DNA of 45,211 nt from Bacteroidales bacterium. GTDB lineage: Bacteria > Bacteroidota > Bacteroidia > Bacteroidales > UBA932. Made by a program: the position numbers and the translations under genes. The notes beneath the pieces are model-generated. The model was not told the origin of the DNA. It searched no databases and was given only the letters and a program-made list of their open reading frames with translations. Shown here piece by piece: positions 35,108-44,301 of the stretch. Numbering within the stretch: the first letter of the stretch is position 1; each line of letters starts with the position of its first letter. The stretch covers positions 1-45,211 of the forward strand of contig JAILIM010000084.1 of assembly GCA_024695285.1 (NCBI GenBank), in the 5' to 3' direction.

Positions 35108-36403
35108 ATGAAAATCAAACCCATCACCATCAAGCTCATCTTGATGAATTTCCTCGAGTTCGCCGTCTGGGGTGCATATCTGACTTCCCTCGGCCGTTAT
35201 CTCGGAAACATAGGTCTGGGCCCCCAGATCAAATGGTTCTTTGCGATGCAGGGCATCGTGTCCATTTTCATGCCCACCCTGATGGGTATAGTCGCCGACC
35301 GCAAGATCGAGGCGCAGAAGGTCCTGTCCCTCTGCCACGGCGTAGCTGGCGCAGCGATGATCGGCGCCGGCTTCTACTGCATGACGGCGGGCGGCGGCGT
35401 GGCATTCGCTCCGCTGTTCGTGCTCTACAGCATCAGCGTGGCCTTCTTCATGCCGACCATCGCAATCGCCAACTCAGTGGCTTATAACGCCTTGGGCCGT
35501 GAGGGCATGGATCCCGTCGTGGCGTTCCCGCCCATCCGCGTGTTCGGCACCATAGGCTTCATATGCAGTATGCTGCTGACCAACTTCCTGAAGATAGGCG
35601 GCGTGGCGATGCAGGATTCATACACTCAGTTGTTCTCCTCCGGCATCCTGTCGCTGGTTCTCTGCGGCTACGCCCTGACGATGCCTTCCTGCCCCGTCAA
35701 CAAGTCCGAAGGCAAGAAGTCCCTCGCCGAAGCGTTCGGCCTCAAGGCCTTCAGCCTCTTCAAGGACAGCCAGTTCGCCATATTCTTCATATTCTCGATG
35801 CTCCTCGGCGCTTCCCTGCAGGTGACCAACGGCTACGCCAACACCTTCCTTGGTTCGTTCGCCGCCGATCCTTCGCTCGCCGACACATTTGCAGTCAAGA
35901 ATTCCAACGCCCTGATAGCCATCTCCCAGGCTTCCGAAACCCTCTGTATCCTCCTGATACCGTTCTTCATGAAGAAGTTCGGCATCAAGAAGGTGATGCT
36001 TATTGCCATGTTCGCCTGGGTGTTCCGCTTCGGCTTCTTCGGCCTCGGCAACCCCGCTATGCCGGGAGTGCTCCTCTTCGTGCTCAGCTGCGTAGTCTAC
36101 GGCGTAGCATTCGACTTCTTCAATATTTCCGGTTCGCTCTACGTTGACCAGAACGCTCCTGTGGATATCCGTTCTTCGGCCCAGGGCGTGTTCATGCTGA
36201 TGACCAACGGCCTCGGCGCCACTATCGGCACCCTCGCCGCCGGAGCGGTCGTGGACGCCTACCACGTGGCTGACGCAGTGAGCCCGCAGGTCCAGAACTG
36301 GCCCACCGTCTGGTACATCTTCGCCGGCTATGCCTTCGTCGTCGGCTTGCTGTTCATGATACTCTTCAAGGACCCTCAGAAGAAGCAGAAGGCCCAGGCT
36401 TAA
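35108..36403 (+). CDS. NupG-type nucleoside:H+ symporter (MFS)
   Basis: The 431-residue membrane protein has about twelve spans. The start [20 protein letters not shown] and the [16 protein letters not shown] segment are characteristic of nucleoside permeases of the NupG/XapB group. It takes up nucleosides with protons, which fits the PNP gene elsewhere in the window. It is 4 bases before dut. Confidence 0.85.
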   Translation: MKIKPITIKLILMNFLEFAVWGAYLTSLGRYLGNIGLGPQIKWFFAMQGIVSIFMPTLMGIVADRKIEAQKVLSLCHGVAGAAMIGAGFYCMTAGGGVAFAPLFVLYSISVAFFMPTIAIANSVAYNALGREGMDPVVAFPPIRVFGTIGFICSMLLTNFLKIGGVAMQDSYTQLFSSGILSLVLCGYALTMPSCPVNKSEGKKSLAEAFGLKAFSLFKDSQFAIFFIFSMLLGASLQVTNGYANTFLGSFAADPSLADTFAVKNSNALIAISQASETLCILLIPFFMKKFGIKKVMLIAMFAWVFRFGFFGLGNPAMPGVLLFVLSCVVYGVAFDFFNISGSLYVDQNAPVDIRSSAQGVFMLMTNGLGATIGTLAAGAVVDAYHVADAVSPQVQNWPTVWYIFAGYAFVVGLLFMILFKDPQKKQKAQA

Positions 36404-36407
36404 CGGC

Positions 36408-36838
<431 letters not shown>

Positions 36839-36842
<4 letters not shown>

Positions 36843-38140
36843 AAGAACTATACGAAAAATATTGCGGCTGCGGGTATAAGGTGACGACCGACAGCCGTGC
36901 CATAAAGGGCGGGGAGATGTTCTTTGCCCTCCGCGGCGAGAATTTCGACGGTAATGCATTTGCTGTCAAGGCATTGGAAGACGGCGCCGCCTGGGCCGTG
37001 GTGGCCTCGGACGCCCAGCTGCCGGACGATTCCCGCCTCATCCACGTGCCGGATCCGCAGACGGCCCTGAGGGACCTTGCCATCTGGCACCGTACCCACG
37101 TCCGCGACGGCAAGCTGCCCGTCATAGGCCTCACAGGCACCAACGGCAAGACGACCACCAAAGAGCTCATAGCGGCCGTCCTGGCCCGCAAATTCAAGGT
37201 CACGGCGACCAAGGGCAACCTGAACAACGACATCGGCGTGCCGCTGAGCCTGCTCAGCACAACTCCGGACACCGAAATAGCCGTCATCGAAATGGGCGCG
37301 AACCACCCGGACGATATTGAGAAGTTGGTGCGCGTGAGCCGGCCGGACTACGGACTGATCACCAACGTGGGCCGGGCCCACCTGCTCGGCTTCGGCTCGT
37401 TCGAGGGCGTCAAGCAGGCGAAGGGGGCGCTCTACCGCTGGCTTGGCCAGACCGCCGGCAGCCTCATCTTCATCAACGAAGACGACGCAGACCTGCGCGG
37501 AATGTCCGCCGGCCTGCCCTGCCACTTTTTCGGCTACGGCCTTGATTATCAGCACGCCAGCCTCCTGCCCGCAACGCCCGAGGCCCCGTTCTTGGGCCTT
37601 CAGGTCGGCGACACACAGATACGCACCCGCCTGGTCGGCGCCTACAACGCCGCCAACGTGCTGGCTGCCCTCGCCGTGGGCGATTACTTCGGTGTGCCGA
37701 GGGCGGACGCCGTGGCTGCGATCGAGGCCTACGAGCCTTCGAACCAGCGCTCCCAGATGGTCCGCACGGAGCGGAACACCCTGATTGTCGACGCATACAA
37801 CGCGAACCCTTCTTCGATGCGCGCGGCCCTCGAAAACTTCGCCTCGCTGCAGGCTCCGGAGAAGCTGGCGCTGCTCGGCGAAATGCGCGAACTGGGCGCC
37901 GAATCGGTAGCCGAACACGTGAAGATTGTACGCCTCCTCGAGGCCCTCGGAATCCCCGCGATGCTGGTCGGCGAAGAATTCGCCAAAGCGGTGAAAGAGA
38001 CCGGATTAAGCCAGTTCACATGCTTTGCAACTTCACCTGACCTGGCGGCCTTCCTGAGCGGCAGTAAACCCGCAGGAAAGGCCATACTGGTCAAGGGCTC
38101 CAGAGGTACGAAAATGGAGACAGTCCTTCCTGAATTATGA
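36839..38140 (+). CDS. murF: UDP-MurNAc-tripeptide--D-alanyl-D-alanine ligase
   Basis: MurF adds D-Ala-D-Ala to the muramyl tripeptide, the last cytoplasmic step of peptidoglycan stem assembly. The 433-residue protein has the N-terminal substrate domain ([18 protein letters not shown]), the ATP loop [14 protein letters not shown], the [11 protein letters not shown] motif, and the C-terminal [11 protein letters not shown]. The start is the ATGA overlap with dut. Confidence 0.94.
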
Positions 38141-40098
38141 GACTCCAGAAACTCGCCGCGTCATTGATTGCCGCGGCTTTTTTATTGCTGTCCTGCGGCC
38201 CGCAGAAGGCTGGCAAGACGGGCCCCGTGCGCTTCGCCTTCCTGACCGATACGCACCTCTCGGAAGGCTCGCATTCCTTCGACGACCTGAGGGCATGCAT
38301 ATATGACATAAACTCCCGTGACTCAATAGATTTCGTCATATTCGGAGGCGACATCACCGACTTTGGCACCGACGAGGAAATCCGGGCCGCCAAGGCGCTG
38401 CTGGACAGCCTCCGCCCGCGCTACTGGGTGGTGGCCGGCAACCACGACGCCAAGTGGTCGGAATCCGGCTGCAACACCTTCCGCAGGGTCTTCGGCTACG
38501 AGCACTTCGAGTTCGAAGCGGGCGGCTGGCGCTTCCTGGGCTGCAACTCCGGCCCCGACATGCGCATGGCCCCGGCGCTCCTCCCGAGGGAGAGCATGGA
38601 GTGGCTGGAAAGCCTCCCGGGCGGCCGCAAAAGCATCTTCATCAACCACTACCCGCAGGACACTTCGGTGCTGAACTATTTCGACGTCACGAGGGCCCTC
38701 AAGCGCGCCGGCGTGCAGTTCGAAATCGGCGGCCACTGGCACCAGAACCGCCCGATGAACTATGACGGCATACCCGCGGTGCTCGGCCGCTCCACGATGG
38801 CCGACAGGAAGCGTCCGCCGGGCTACAACGTGTTCACCCTCTGGGCCGACAGCGTGGCCGTCTGCGAGCGCCGCCTGCCCCCGGATGCGCCGGCTGAAAA
38901 CCTGCCCTGGTACGGGCAGCGCCTGCGTGAGCTCACAGACACCGTCCGTTATGACGCCAACGGCATACCGGCATCCTACCCGTGGCTCAGATATGACGTG
39001 AACCAGCAGTATCCACAGGTGCGGGAAGTGTGGCGCCTGCAGGAGGACAGCAACGTCGTGGCGGGCTTCGCAAGGGAAGGGGAGAGGGCATGGTACACGA
39101 CCGCTTCCGGCTTTGTCCGTTGCATTTCCGTGGCTGACGGCAAGCGCCTGTGGAGCAAGCAGTTCCCGGGCAAGATCTTCAGCACTCCTGCAGCTGGTGG
39201 CGGACTGCTGGTTTTCGGCTGCACGGACGGTTGTATCTATGCGCTTGACGCCGGAAACGGGCGCATCCGGTGGAAGGCCCGGGCTGGCAAATCGGTGCTC
39301 GCCTCGCCCGTGATTTTCGACGGGAAAGTGTTCATCGGAGCCTCCGACGGAGTGTTCCGGGCGCTGGACCTGGAGAGCGGCGTGCCGGTGTGGAGTTTCG
39401 GGGAAGTGGAGGGGTTTGTGGAGTGCCGCGCGTTCGTGGATGCGGACCAGGTGGTCTTCGGAAGCTGGTCGGGACGCCTGTATTCGCTTGATACCCAGAC
39501 TGGTGAGCTTCAGTGGACTTGGCGCTGCGAACGGCCGTCGCGTATGTATTCGCCGGCGGCGACCTGGCCCGTGAAGGCTGCGGGACGTATCTTCATCGCC
39601 GTGCCTGACCGTAAGGTTTACGCGCTGGATGCACGCAGCGGGCAGGAGCTGTTCCGCGTGGACGGCGGCAGGGAAGCCATAGGACTGTCGCAGGACGGCA
39701 CCACGGTGCTCGCTAAGACGATGTTCAACAGTTCGTACGCGTTCCGGACGGACGTCCGCAGGGATATGAACGGGTATGAGGCTGCGCTGGCGGGCCCTCC
39801 GGGTATCTGTGTGCCTGTCAGGGAGTTGCTGCCGGAGGAGCTGCTGTGGCGGGTGCCGAACGGGATGAAGTATGAGATCGGGCCCACGGCGCTGGTGGAA
39901 ATCGGCGGCATGGTGCTGACGCCCAGCGACAAAGGTAACCTGTTCGCGCTCAGCCTGGCGGACGGTTCGCTGATGTGGATACATAAGATTTCGGTGGCGC
40001 TGGTGAACCCGCTGGAGGCGTGGGAGGAAGAGGGGACGGTGTGCATACTGGCTTCGACGATGGACGGGGTGCTGACGCTGATGAAGGTGGCGCGATAG
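38137..40098 (+). CDS. Lipoprotein with metallophosphoesterase and PQQ-like beta-propeller domains
   Basis: The 653-residue protein has a lipoprotein signal (FLLLSC, acylated Cys20). Residues 30-215 are a calcineurin-like phosphoesterase with all metal motifs: D38-T-H40, GGD72, GNHD (101-104), NHYPQD and GGHWHQ. From about residue 290 it has PQQ/BamB-like propeller blades (CISVADGKRLWSKQF, CIYALDAGNGRIRWKA, LYSLDTQTGELQWTW, VYALDARSGQELFR). The substrate is unknown; the propeller may bind a polymer or partner. It overlaps murF by an ATGA. Confidence 0.85.
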   Translation: MRLQKLAASLIAAAFLLLSCGPQKAGKTGPVRFAFLTDTHLSEGSHSFDDLRACIYDINSRDSIDFVIFGGDITDFGTDEEIRAAKALLDSLRPRYWVVAGNHDAKWSESGCNTFRRVFGYEHFEFEAGGWRFLGCNSGPDMRMAPALLPRESMEWLESLPGGRKSIFINHYPQDTSVLNYFDVTRALKRAGVQFEIGGHWHQNRPMNYDGIPAVLGRSTMADRKRPPGYNVFTLWADSVAVCERRLPPDAPAENLPWYGQRLRELTDTVRYDANGIPASYPWLRYDVNQQYPQVREVWRLQEDSNVVAGFAREGERAWYTTASGFVRCISVADGKRLWSKQFPGKIFSTPAAGGGLLVFGCTDGCIYALDAGNGRIRWKARAGKSVLASPVIFDGKVFIGASDGVFRALDLESGVPVWSFGEVEGFVECRAFVDADQVVFGSWSGRLYSLDTQTGELQWTWRCERPSRMYSPAATWPVKAAGRIFIAVPDRKVYALDARSGQELFRVDGGREAIGLSQDGTTVLAKTMFNSSYAFRTDVRRDMNGYEAALAGPPGICVPVRELLPEELLWRVPNGMKYEIGPTALVEIGGMVLTPSDKGNLFALSLADGSLMWIHKISVALVNPLEAWEEEGTVCILASTMDGVLTLMKVAR

Positions 40099-40121
40099 TT
40101 GCGCGTGCCGGGGAAATTGTT

Positions 40122-40129
40122 TACTTTTG
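40122..40129 (+). promoter_or_regulatory. Promoter -7 box next to the PCMD gene start
   Basis: TACTTTTG ends 5 bases before the ATG at 40135. If used, transcription would begin at or next to the start codon. Confidence 0.5.
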
Positions 40130-40134
40130 TGGGT

Positions 40135-40899
40135 ATGAGAAGATTTGTGTCTTTTGTGGCCGGGCTGCTGCTCGGTTTGCCGCTTCTCGCGCAGGGGAGC
40201 GGGCCGCAGTTGTATAATATGGGCTTCGACGTGTGGTCGAAGAAGGGCGGAGTTTGGCACCTGTATTCGCAGGAAGATCCGGCTTCGAAGCGGGTGTGGG
40301 ATACGGCGAATTCGGGGCTGGGGAAGCTTGGTATCAACAGCGTTACGCCTGAGTATAAGCACGTTGCAGTGGCGGGGGAGGGGAAGGCTGCATGCCGGAT
40401 GGAGAGCAGGAAGGTGGCGTGGGCGTTCGTGTCGGGGAATGTGTATAACGGGCGCTTCGTGAAGGTGGTGGAGCTGAAGGGGGTGGAGACTTTGCTGGGG
40501 GCGCAGTTCTCGGGGCGGCCGAAGAGCCTGTCGGGGTATTACCACTATATTCCGAAGAAGATTAACCATGCGGAGGATCCGCTGAAGCACCTTCTTGGCA
40601 AGCAGGACGAGGCGCTTATCGAGGTTATCCTTATGGACTGGGACAAGCAGTACCGCCAGGTGAGCCACGTGGACGGCTTCATCGATTCGGATAACGATCC
40701 GCACATCATCGCCAGGGCGAATGTCGTCATCCGCAAAGGCACTTCCGCTTACGTACATTTCGACGCTCCTTTCGAGTACCGCAACGGCAAAACCCCTCGC
40801 TACGCCTGCTTCACTATCGCCTCCAGCCGCCATGGCGGCCAGGGCACCGGCGCCTCCGGCTCCGTCCTCTACGTTGACGAATTTCAATTCAATTATTGA
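40135..40899 (+). CDS. Secreted PCMD-domain protein
   Basis: The 254-residue protein has a signal peptide (MRRFVSFVAGLLLGLPLLAQ) and matches the Bacteroidota PCMD family (putative carbohydrate metabolism domain), for example SGRPKSLSGYYHYIPKK near the middle and a C-terminal ASSRHGGQG...GSVLYVDEFQF. PCMD proteins often sit near glycan-use genes, but none are here and the role is unknown. The ATG at 40135 is preferred over an in-frame TTG at 40099 because it begins the signal peptide. Confidence 0.78.
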   Translation: MRRFVSFVAGLLLGLPLLAQGSGPQLYNMGFDVWSKKGGVWHLYSQEDPASKRVWDTANSGLGKLGINSVTPEYKHVAVAGEGKAACRMESRKVAWAFVSGNVYNGRFVKVVELKGVETLLGAQFSGRPKSLSGYYHYIPKKINHAEDPLKHLLGKQDEALIEVILMDWDKQYRQVSHVDGFIDSDNDPHIIARANVVIRKGTSAYVHFDAPFEYRNGKTPRYACFTIASSRHGGQGTGASGSVLYVDEFQFNY

Positions 40900-40929
40900 T
40901 TTCTTGAAATTTATTGTTATTTTAGCAGT

Positions 40930-40937
40930 TAAGTTTG
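40930..40937 (+). promoter_or_regulatory. Promoter -7 box of the membrane protein gene
   Basis: TAAGTTTG fits TAnnTTTG and ends 23 bases before the ATG at 40961. Confidence 0.5.
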
Positions 40938-40960
40938 CAATTACCTAAAATTTTAGCAAT

Positions 40961-41695
40961 ATGGCAACACAAAAGTTACAGGTCATCCCGACCATCAAAG
41001 AAGGCATCATCTACGGCCTCAAGAACATCCCTTCCCTCATCGGAATGGTCATCCTCTACGTCCTTACCGTGTGGATCCCCTACCTCAATGTCGGTACAAC
41101 AATCGGCGTGCAGAAGGCAGTGATCAAGATCGGCCGCGGCGAAGTGTTCAATCCGCTGGACATCTTCAAGGCCGAGAACCGTAAGAACCTCGGCGACTAC
41201 TTTCTCCTCATGGGCCTCATGAGCATCGGCATCGCCGGCGCCACCGCCTTCATGTTCATCCCCGGCATCGTGGTCTCCATCGCCTGGGGCTTCGCCATGT
41301 ATTTCTTCCTCGACAAGGGCCTGTCTCCGACCAAGTGCCTCAAAGTAAGCTGGAAAGCCACCGAAGGTGAGAAGTGGACGATCTTCTGGGTAATCGTTCT
41401 GGCCTGCCTCCTCTTCAGCATCGTGGGCGGTATCCTGTTCGGCCTTGCTGGTATCAAGTATGTCGGCTGGCTGTTCGCTATCCTTGGCATCGCCGTGTAT
41501 CTTGTCATGTTCGCAGCGCTGATTGCCATCGAAGGCGTCATGTACAAGCACTTCTCAGCAAAGGCTGACGAGATCTTCGCCGACAAGATCGCCGGCTGCG
41601 GCTGCAAGGCCGCTGAGGCACCTGCCGCACCCGCTGAGCCCGAGCCCGCTCCGGCACCCGAGGCTCCCGCACCGGAACCTCCGGCAGCTGAGTAA
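40961..41695 (+). CDS. Unassigned integral membrane protein with Ala/Pro/Glu-rich tail
   Basis: This 244-residue protein has about six hydrophobic spans (for example IGMVILYVLTVWIPYLNV and VIVLACLLFSIVGGILFGL). It has a CGCK motif near residue 215 and a C-terminal tail of alternating Ala, Pro and Glu. I do not recognise the family. It has its own promoter box and a good terminator, so it is a single-gene unit. Confidence 0.75.
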   Translation: MATQKLQVIPTIKEGIIYGLKNIPSLIGMVILYVLTVWIPYLNVGTTIGVQKAVIKIGRGEVFNPLDIFKAENRKNLGDYFLLMGLMSIGIAGATAFMFIPGIVVSIAWGFAMYFFLDKGLSPTKCLKVSWKATEGEKWTIFWVIVLACLLFSIVGGILFGLAGIKYVGWLFAILGIAVYLVMFAALIAIEGVMYKHFSAKADEIFADKIAGCGCKAAEAPAAPAEPEPAPAPEAPAPEPPAAE

Positions 41696-41721
41696 GCAGA
41701 TTAATCAATTGGTTTATCGAG

Positions 41722-41750
41722 AAGTCCGCGCCGCCAGACGCGGACTTTTT
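41722..41750 (+). terminator. Intrinsic terminator after the membrane protein gene
   Basis: AAGTCCGCG (41722-41730) pairs with CGCGGACTT (41739-41747) around an 8-base loop and is followed by a T-run. Confidence 0.85.
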
Positions 41751-41814
41751 CGTTCATAAAAAGTTCTTATCGGTTCAAATAAGAAAACTTGCGCTTATAT
41801 TAAAAAATTATTAG

Positions 41815-41822
41815 TATCTTTG
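41815..41822 (+). promoter_or_regulatory. Promoter -7 box before the leader RNA
   Basis: TATCTTTG matches TAnnTTTG. It starts a leader of about 180 bases before the GHMP kinase. Confidence 0.6.
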
Positions 41823-41976
41823 TATGCTTTTTGGGACAGTTCCCAGGAAGCGGGGGCTTGCGGGCACCGCTCTCGGATGGGAGCAGGACCGAGTGAAGTG
41901 GAGAAAGGCTTCAAGAGCCCGGCCTCGACCGGAGCAGTTTTAATAAGGCGCCGGACAGGGGGACTTATTCCCTTTT
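41823..41976 (+). ncRNA. Candidate structured leader or small RNA
   Basis: A GC-rich, non-coding stretch lies between a promoter box and a terminator-like hairpin. Visible stems are UGGGA/UCCCA (near 41831), GCUCUC/GGGAGC with a four-base loop (near 41870), GGCU/AGCC and CCGG/CCGG. I could not match it to SRP RNA, 6S RNA, tmRNA or a named riboswitch. It could be a small RNA with its own terminator or a regulatory leader of the GHMP kinase gene. Confidence 0.4.
41957..41976 (+). terminator. Terminator-like hairpin before the GHMP kinase gene
   Basis: AGGGGG (41957-41962) can pair with TTCCCT (41968-41973) and four T residues end the stem. The last pairs are G-T, so its strength is moderate. 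Confidence 0.45.
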
Positions 41977-42003
41977 GTCATTCTGAGCGTAGTCGAAGAA
42001 TCT
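41977..42003. repeat. REP-like repeat directly before the GHMP kinase start
   Basis: GTCATTCTGAGCGTAGTCGA followed by AGAATCT is the widespread intergenic palindrome type of this phylum. It ends 4 bases before the ATG at 42008. Related copies are at 43174-43238 and, inverted, at 43523-43557. Confidence 0.75.
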
Positions 42004-42007
42004 AATA

Positions 42008-43141
42008 ATGCAGTATCATATTTTCAGTCCATATCGTGTCTGCCCTCTGGGCGCGCACGTCGACCACCAGCACGGCCTGGTGACTGGTTTTGCCATAGAC
42101 AAAGGCGTGGACCTCTGGTTCGACGTCCGGGACGACAGCAAGGTGGAATTGCAGAGCCAGACCTTCACCGGCGACGTCGCCTTCGACATCGCGACGCCGG
42201 CGCTGGTCAAGCAGGGCGACTGGGGCGACTATGCCCGCGGCGCCAAATTCGCCCTGCAGAAGCGCTTCAAGCTTTCGAGGGGTATCACGGGCGTGATCAA
42301 GGGATCCATCCCCGTGGGCGGCCTGAGCAGCAGCGCTGCCGTGCTGATTGCCTACGTGATGGCATTCGCCAAGGCTAACAACATCACGCTCGAAGCTTTC
42401 GAGGTGATGAAGATAGCCTCCGAGGCGGAGCGGGAATACATCGGCCTGAACAACGGCCTGCTGGACCAGGCGTGCATAGCCCTCGGCAAAAAGGACCACC
42501 TGCTGATGCTCGACTGCGAGAGCAACGAGTACCGCCTGATTCCGAAGAATCCTCAGATGCCTGATTTCGAGCTGGGGATTTTCTTCAGCGGGCTTACCCG
42601 CAGCCTTATGAGCAGCGACTACAACCTTCGCGTCGCTGAGTGCAAGACGGCGACGTGGCTGGTGCAGGCGTATGAGAACATTCCTCTGAAGGAGCAGGGG
42701 AAGACTTTCCTTCGCGACGTGAGCGAGTCGATGTTCCGCCGTCACCGCGACGAGATGCCTCCCAGGTTTGCCCGCCGTGCCGAGCACTTCTTCAGCGAGC
42801 ACAAGCGTGTGCGGGAGGGTATTACGGCCTGGGAGACTGGAAATATCGAGTGGTTCGGGTCGCTGAGCAAGGCTTCGTGCGAGAGTTCGATCCACAATTA
42901 TGAGTGCGGTTCGCCGGAGCTTATCGCCATCTATGAGGCGATGCTGACTACTGACGGCATCTACGGCGGCCGTTTTTCGGGCGCCGGGTTCAAGGGGGCG
43001 TGCATAGCGCTGGTGGACCCTTCGAAGAAGGAGTCAATCGAGAGGGAGATTACTGAGAAGTACCTCGCCCGCTTCCCTCAGTACAAGAATAGTTTCCGCG
43101 TTTATTTCTGCAAATCCGACGACGGTGCCCGCTTCGTCTAG
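42008..43141 (+). CDS. GHMP kinase, galactokinase/galacturonokinase-like
   Basis: The 377-residue protein has the GHMP ATP motif GGLSSSAAV and the C-terminal GGRFSGAGFKGACIAL. The sugar-binding motif near the N-terminus reads SPYRVCPLGAHVDHQHG, where galactokinases have GRVNLIGEHTDYNGG. The RxxPLGxHxDHQ form is that of plant-type galacturonokinases. It may therefore make a sugar-1-phosphate of galactose or a uronic acid. The nucleotidyltransferase and UDP-glucose dehydrogenase genes downstream fit a nucleotide-sugar role. The substrate is an inference. Confidence 0.8.
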   Translation: MQYHIFSPYRVCPLGAHVDHQHGLVTGFAIDKGVDLWFDVRDDSKVELQSQTFTGDVAFDIATPALVKQGDWGDYARGAKFALQKRFKLSRGITGVIKGSIPVGGLSSSAAVLIAYVMAFAKANNITLEAFEVMKIASEAEREYIGLNNGLLDQACIALGKKDHLLMLDCESNEYRLIPKNPQMPDFELGIFFSGLTRSLMSSDYNLRVAECKTATWLVQAYENIPLKEQGKTFLRDVSESMFRRHRDEMPPRFARRAEHFFSEHKRVREGITAWETGNIEWFGSLSKASCESSIHNYECGSPELIAIYEAMLTTDGIYGGRFSGAGFKGACIALVDPSKKESIEREITEKYLARFPQYKNSFRVYFCKSDDGARFV

Positions 43142-43173
43142 TGTCATGAGGACGGTGCCCTGTTTGTATAGTT

Positions 43174-43238
43174 TTGTCATTTCGAGCGATGTTTGTTTTG
43201 TCATTTCGAGCGGAGCCGAAGGCGTAGTCGAGAAATCT
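43174..43238. repeat. REP-like repeats: a partial copy and a full copy before the GIY-YIG gene
   Basis: GTCATTTCGAGCG occurs at about 43176 (truncated after some 18 bases) and again at 43200. The second copy is full: it folds back through GAGCC..GGC and ends TCGAGAAATCT at 43238. The ATG of the GIY-YIG gene follows one base later. Confidence 0.85.
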
Positions 43239-43239
43239 A

Positions 43240-43521
43240 ATGCATAAACAATATTACACCTACATCCTCTCAAACAAAAGTAACACAACCCTATACATCG
43301 GTGTTACGAACGACTTGGAAAGACGAGTCAGTGAACACAAATCAGGATTGATACCAGGGTTTACGCTGAAATATAATTGCAACAAACTTGTATACTACGA
43401 AGCTTTCTCGAATGTTGAGGAAGCAATAGCCAGAGAGAAGCAACTTAAAAAGTGGTCAAGGAGCAAAAAGGACTGGCTGATTGATACAAAGAATAAAGAA
43501 AGAGTTGATTTAGCAGGGTAA
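43240..43521 (+). CDS. GIY-YIG single-domain nuclease
   Basis: The 93-residue protein has the GIY-YIG parts: YTYILSNK, TLYIGVTNDLERRVSEHKSG, and the helix with the catalytic Glu in VEEAIAREKQLKKW. It ends with SRSKKDWLID, typical of the small UPF0213/YhbQ-like group. The gene is clearly more AT-rich than its neighbours and is framed by inverted REP-like repeats, which suggests transfer. A start at 43240 fits the REP spacing. Confidence 0.85.
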   Translation: MHKQYYTYILSNKSNTTLYIGVTNDLERRVSEHKSGLIPGFTLKYNCNKLVYYEAFSNVEEAIAREKQLKKWSRSKKDWLIDTKNKERVDLAG

Positions 43522-43522
43522 G

Positions 43523-43557
43523 AGATTTCTCCACGCGCTTCGCTTGGTCGAAATGAC
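43523..43557. repeat. REP-like repeat, inverted copy after the GIY-YIG gene
   Basis: The plus strand reads AGATTTCTCCACGCGCTTCG up to GGTCGAAATGAC, the reverse complement of the copy at 43200-43238 with differences in the middle. It begins one base after the stop codon and ends 9 bases before the next ATG. Confidence 0.85.
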
Positions 43558-43566
43558 AATAATGAA

Positions 43567-44301
43567 ATGAAAACGATTGTTATAGCTGCTGGATATGCGA
43601 CGAGGTTGGGAGAGTTGACTAAAAACTTTCCGAAGCCGTTGCTGGAGATTGGGAAGAGTACGATACTTGGTCGGATGCTGGATGATATCGACACGATTCC
43701 GGAAATCGATGAACATATCATTATCACGAACCATCGTTTTTATCCGATATTCGAAAGTTGGAAGAAGCAGCTGAACTACAGCAAGCCCGTCACCATCGTC
43801 GATGATGGCACGGAGAGCAATGAAACGAGACTCGGTGCCGTGCGTGATTTGATTTTCGCTATAGAGAAACTGGGAATCGACGATGACATTCTGGTCGTGG
43901 CGGCGGACAATATTCTGGAGTTCAGTTTCAGGGGATTTGTGGAGTATGCGAAGGAGAAAGGGACTAGTTGCATCATGTGCCACGAGCAGCCCAGCATCGA
44001 GAAGTTGCAGCGCACTGGTGTGATCGAGGTGGACGGGGATATGAGGGTGCTGAGTATGGAGGAGAAGCCGCAGGTTCCCAGGAGCCATTGGGCGGTGCCG
44101 CCGTTCTATATCTACCTGAAGAAGGACCTGGACATTGTCAGGCACGCCGTCGAGAACGGATGCGGAAAGGATGCTCCCGGCAACCTGGCGCATTATATGG
44201 TGGAGCACACCGCCATCCACGCCTGGCCAATGCCCGGTGCCCGTTTCGACATCGGCAGCCTCGACACCTACGAAGAAGCAAAACTTAAGTATTCAATATG
44301 A
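43567..44301 (+). CDS. Sugar-phosphate nucleotidyltransferase
   Basis: The 244-residue protein has the NTP-transferase start [20 protein letters not shown] and the metal-binding [10 protein letters not shown], and ends with [16 protein letters not shown]. It couples a sugar-1-phosphate with an NTP; the base and sugar are not clear. The gene is more AT-rich in its first third than later on. It overlaps the dehydrogenase gene by an ATGA. Confidence 0.85.
   Translation: MKTIVIAAGYATRLGELTKNFPKPLLEIGKSTILGRMLDDIDTIPEIDEHIIITNHRFYPIFESWKKQLNYSKPVTIVDDGTESNETRLGAVRDLIFAIEKLGIDDDILVVAADNILEFSFRGFVEYAKEKGTSCIMCHEQPSIEKLQRTGVIEVDGDMRVLSMEEKPQVPRSHWAVPPFYIYLKKDLDIVRHAVENGCGKDAPGNLAHYMVEHTAIHAWPMPGARFDIGSLDTYEEAKLKYSI

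Noticed and set aside
38323..40887. An 854-codon minus-strand frame opposite the phosphoesterase and PCMD genes
   Set aside because: It spans two unrelated genes and the gap between them, is Arg/His/Pro-rich and has no domain; the plus-strand genes have clear motifs.
41823..41976. SRP RNA, because of a GGAU-capped stem followed by GGGAGCAG
   Set aside because: The conserved helix 8 loops (GGUC..GGAA..AGCAG in the right places) are not present.
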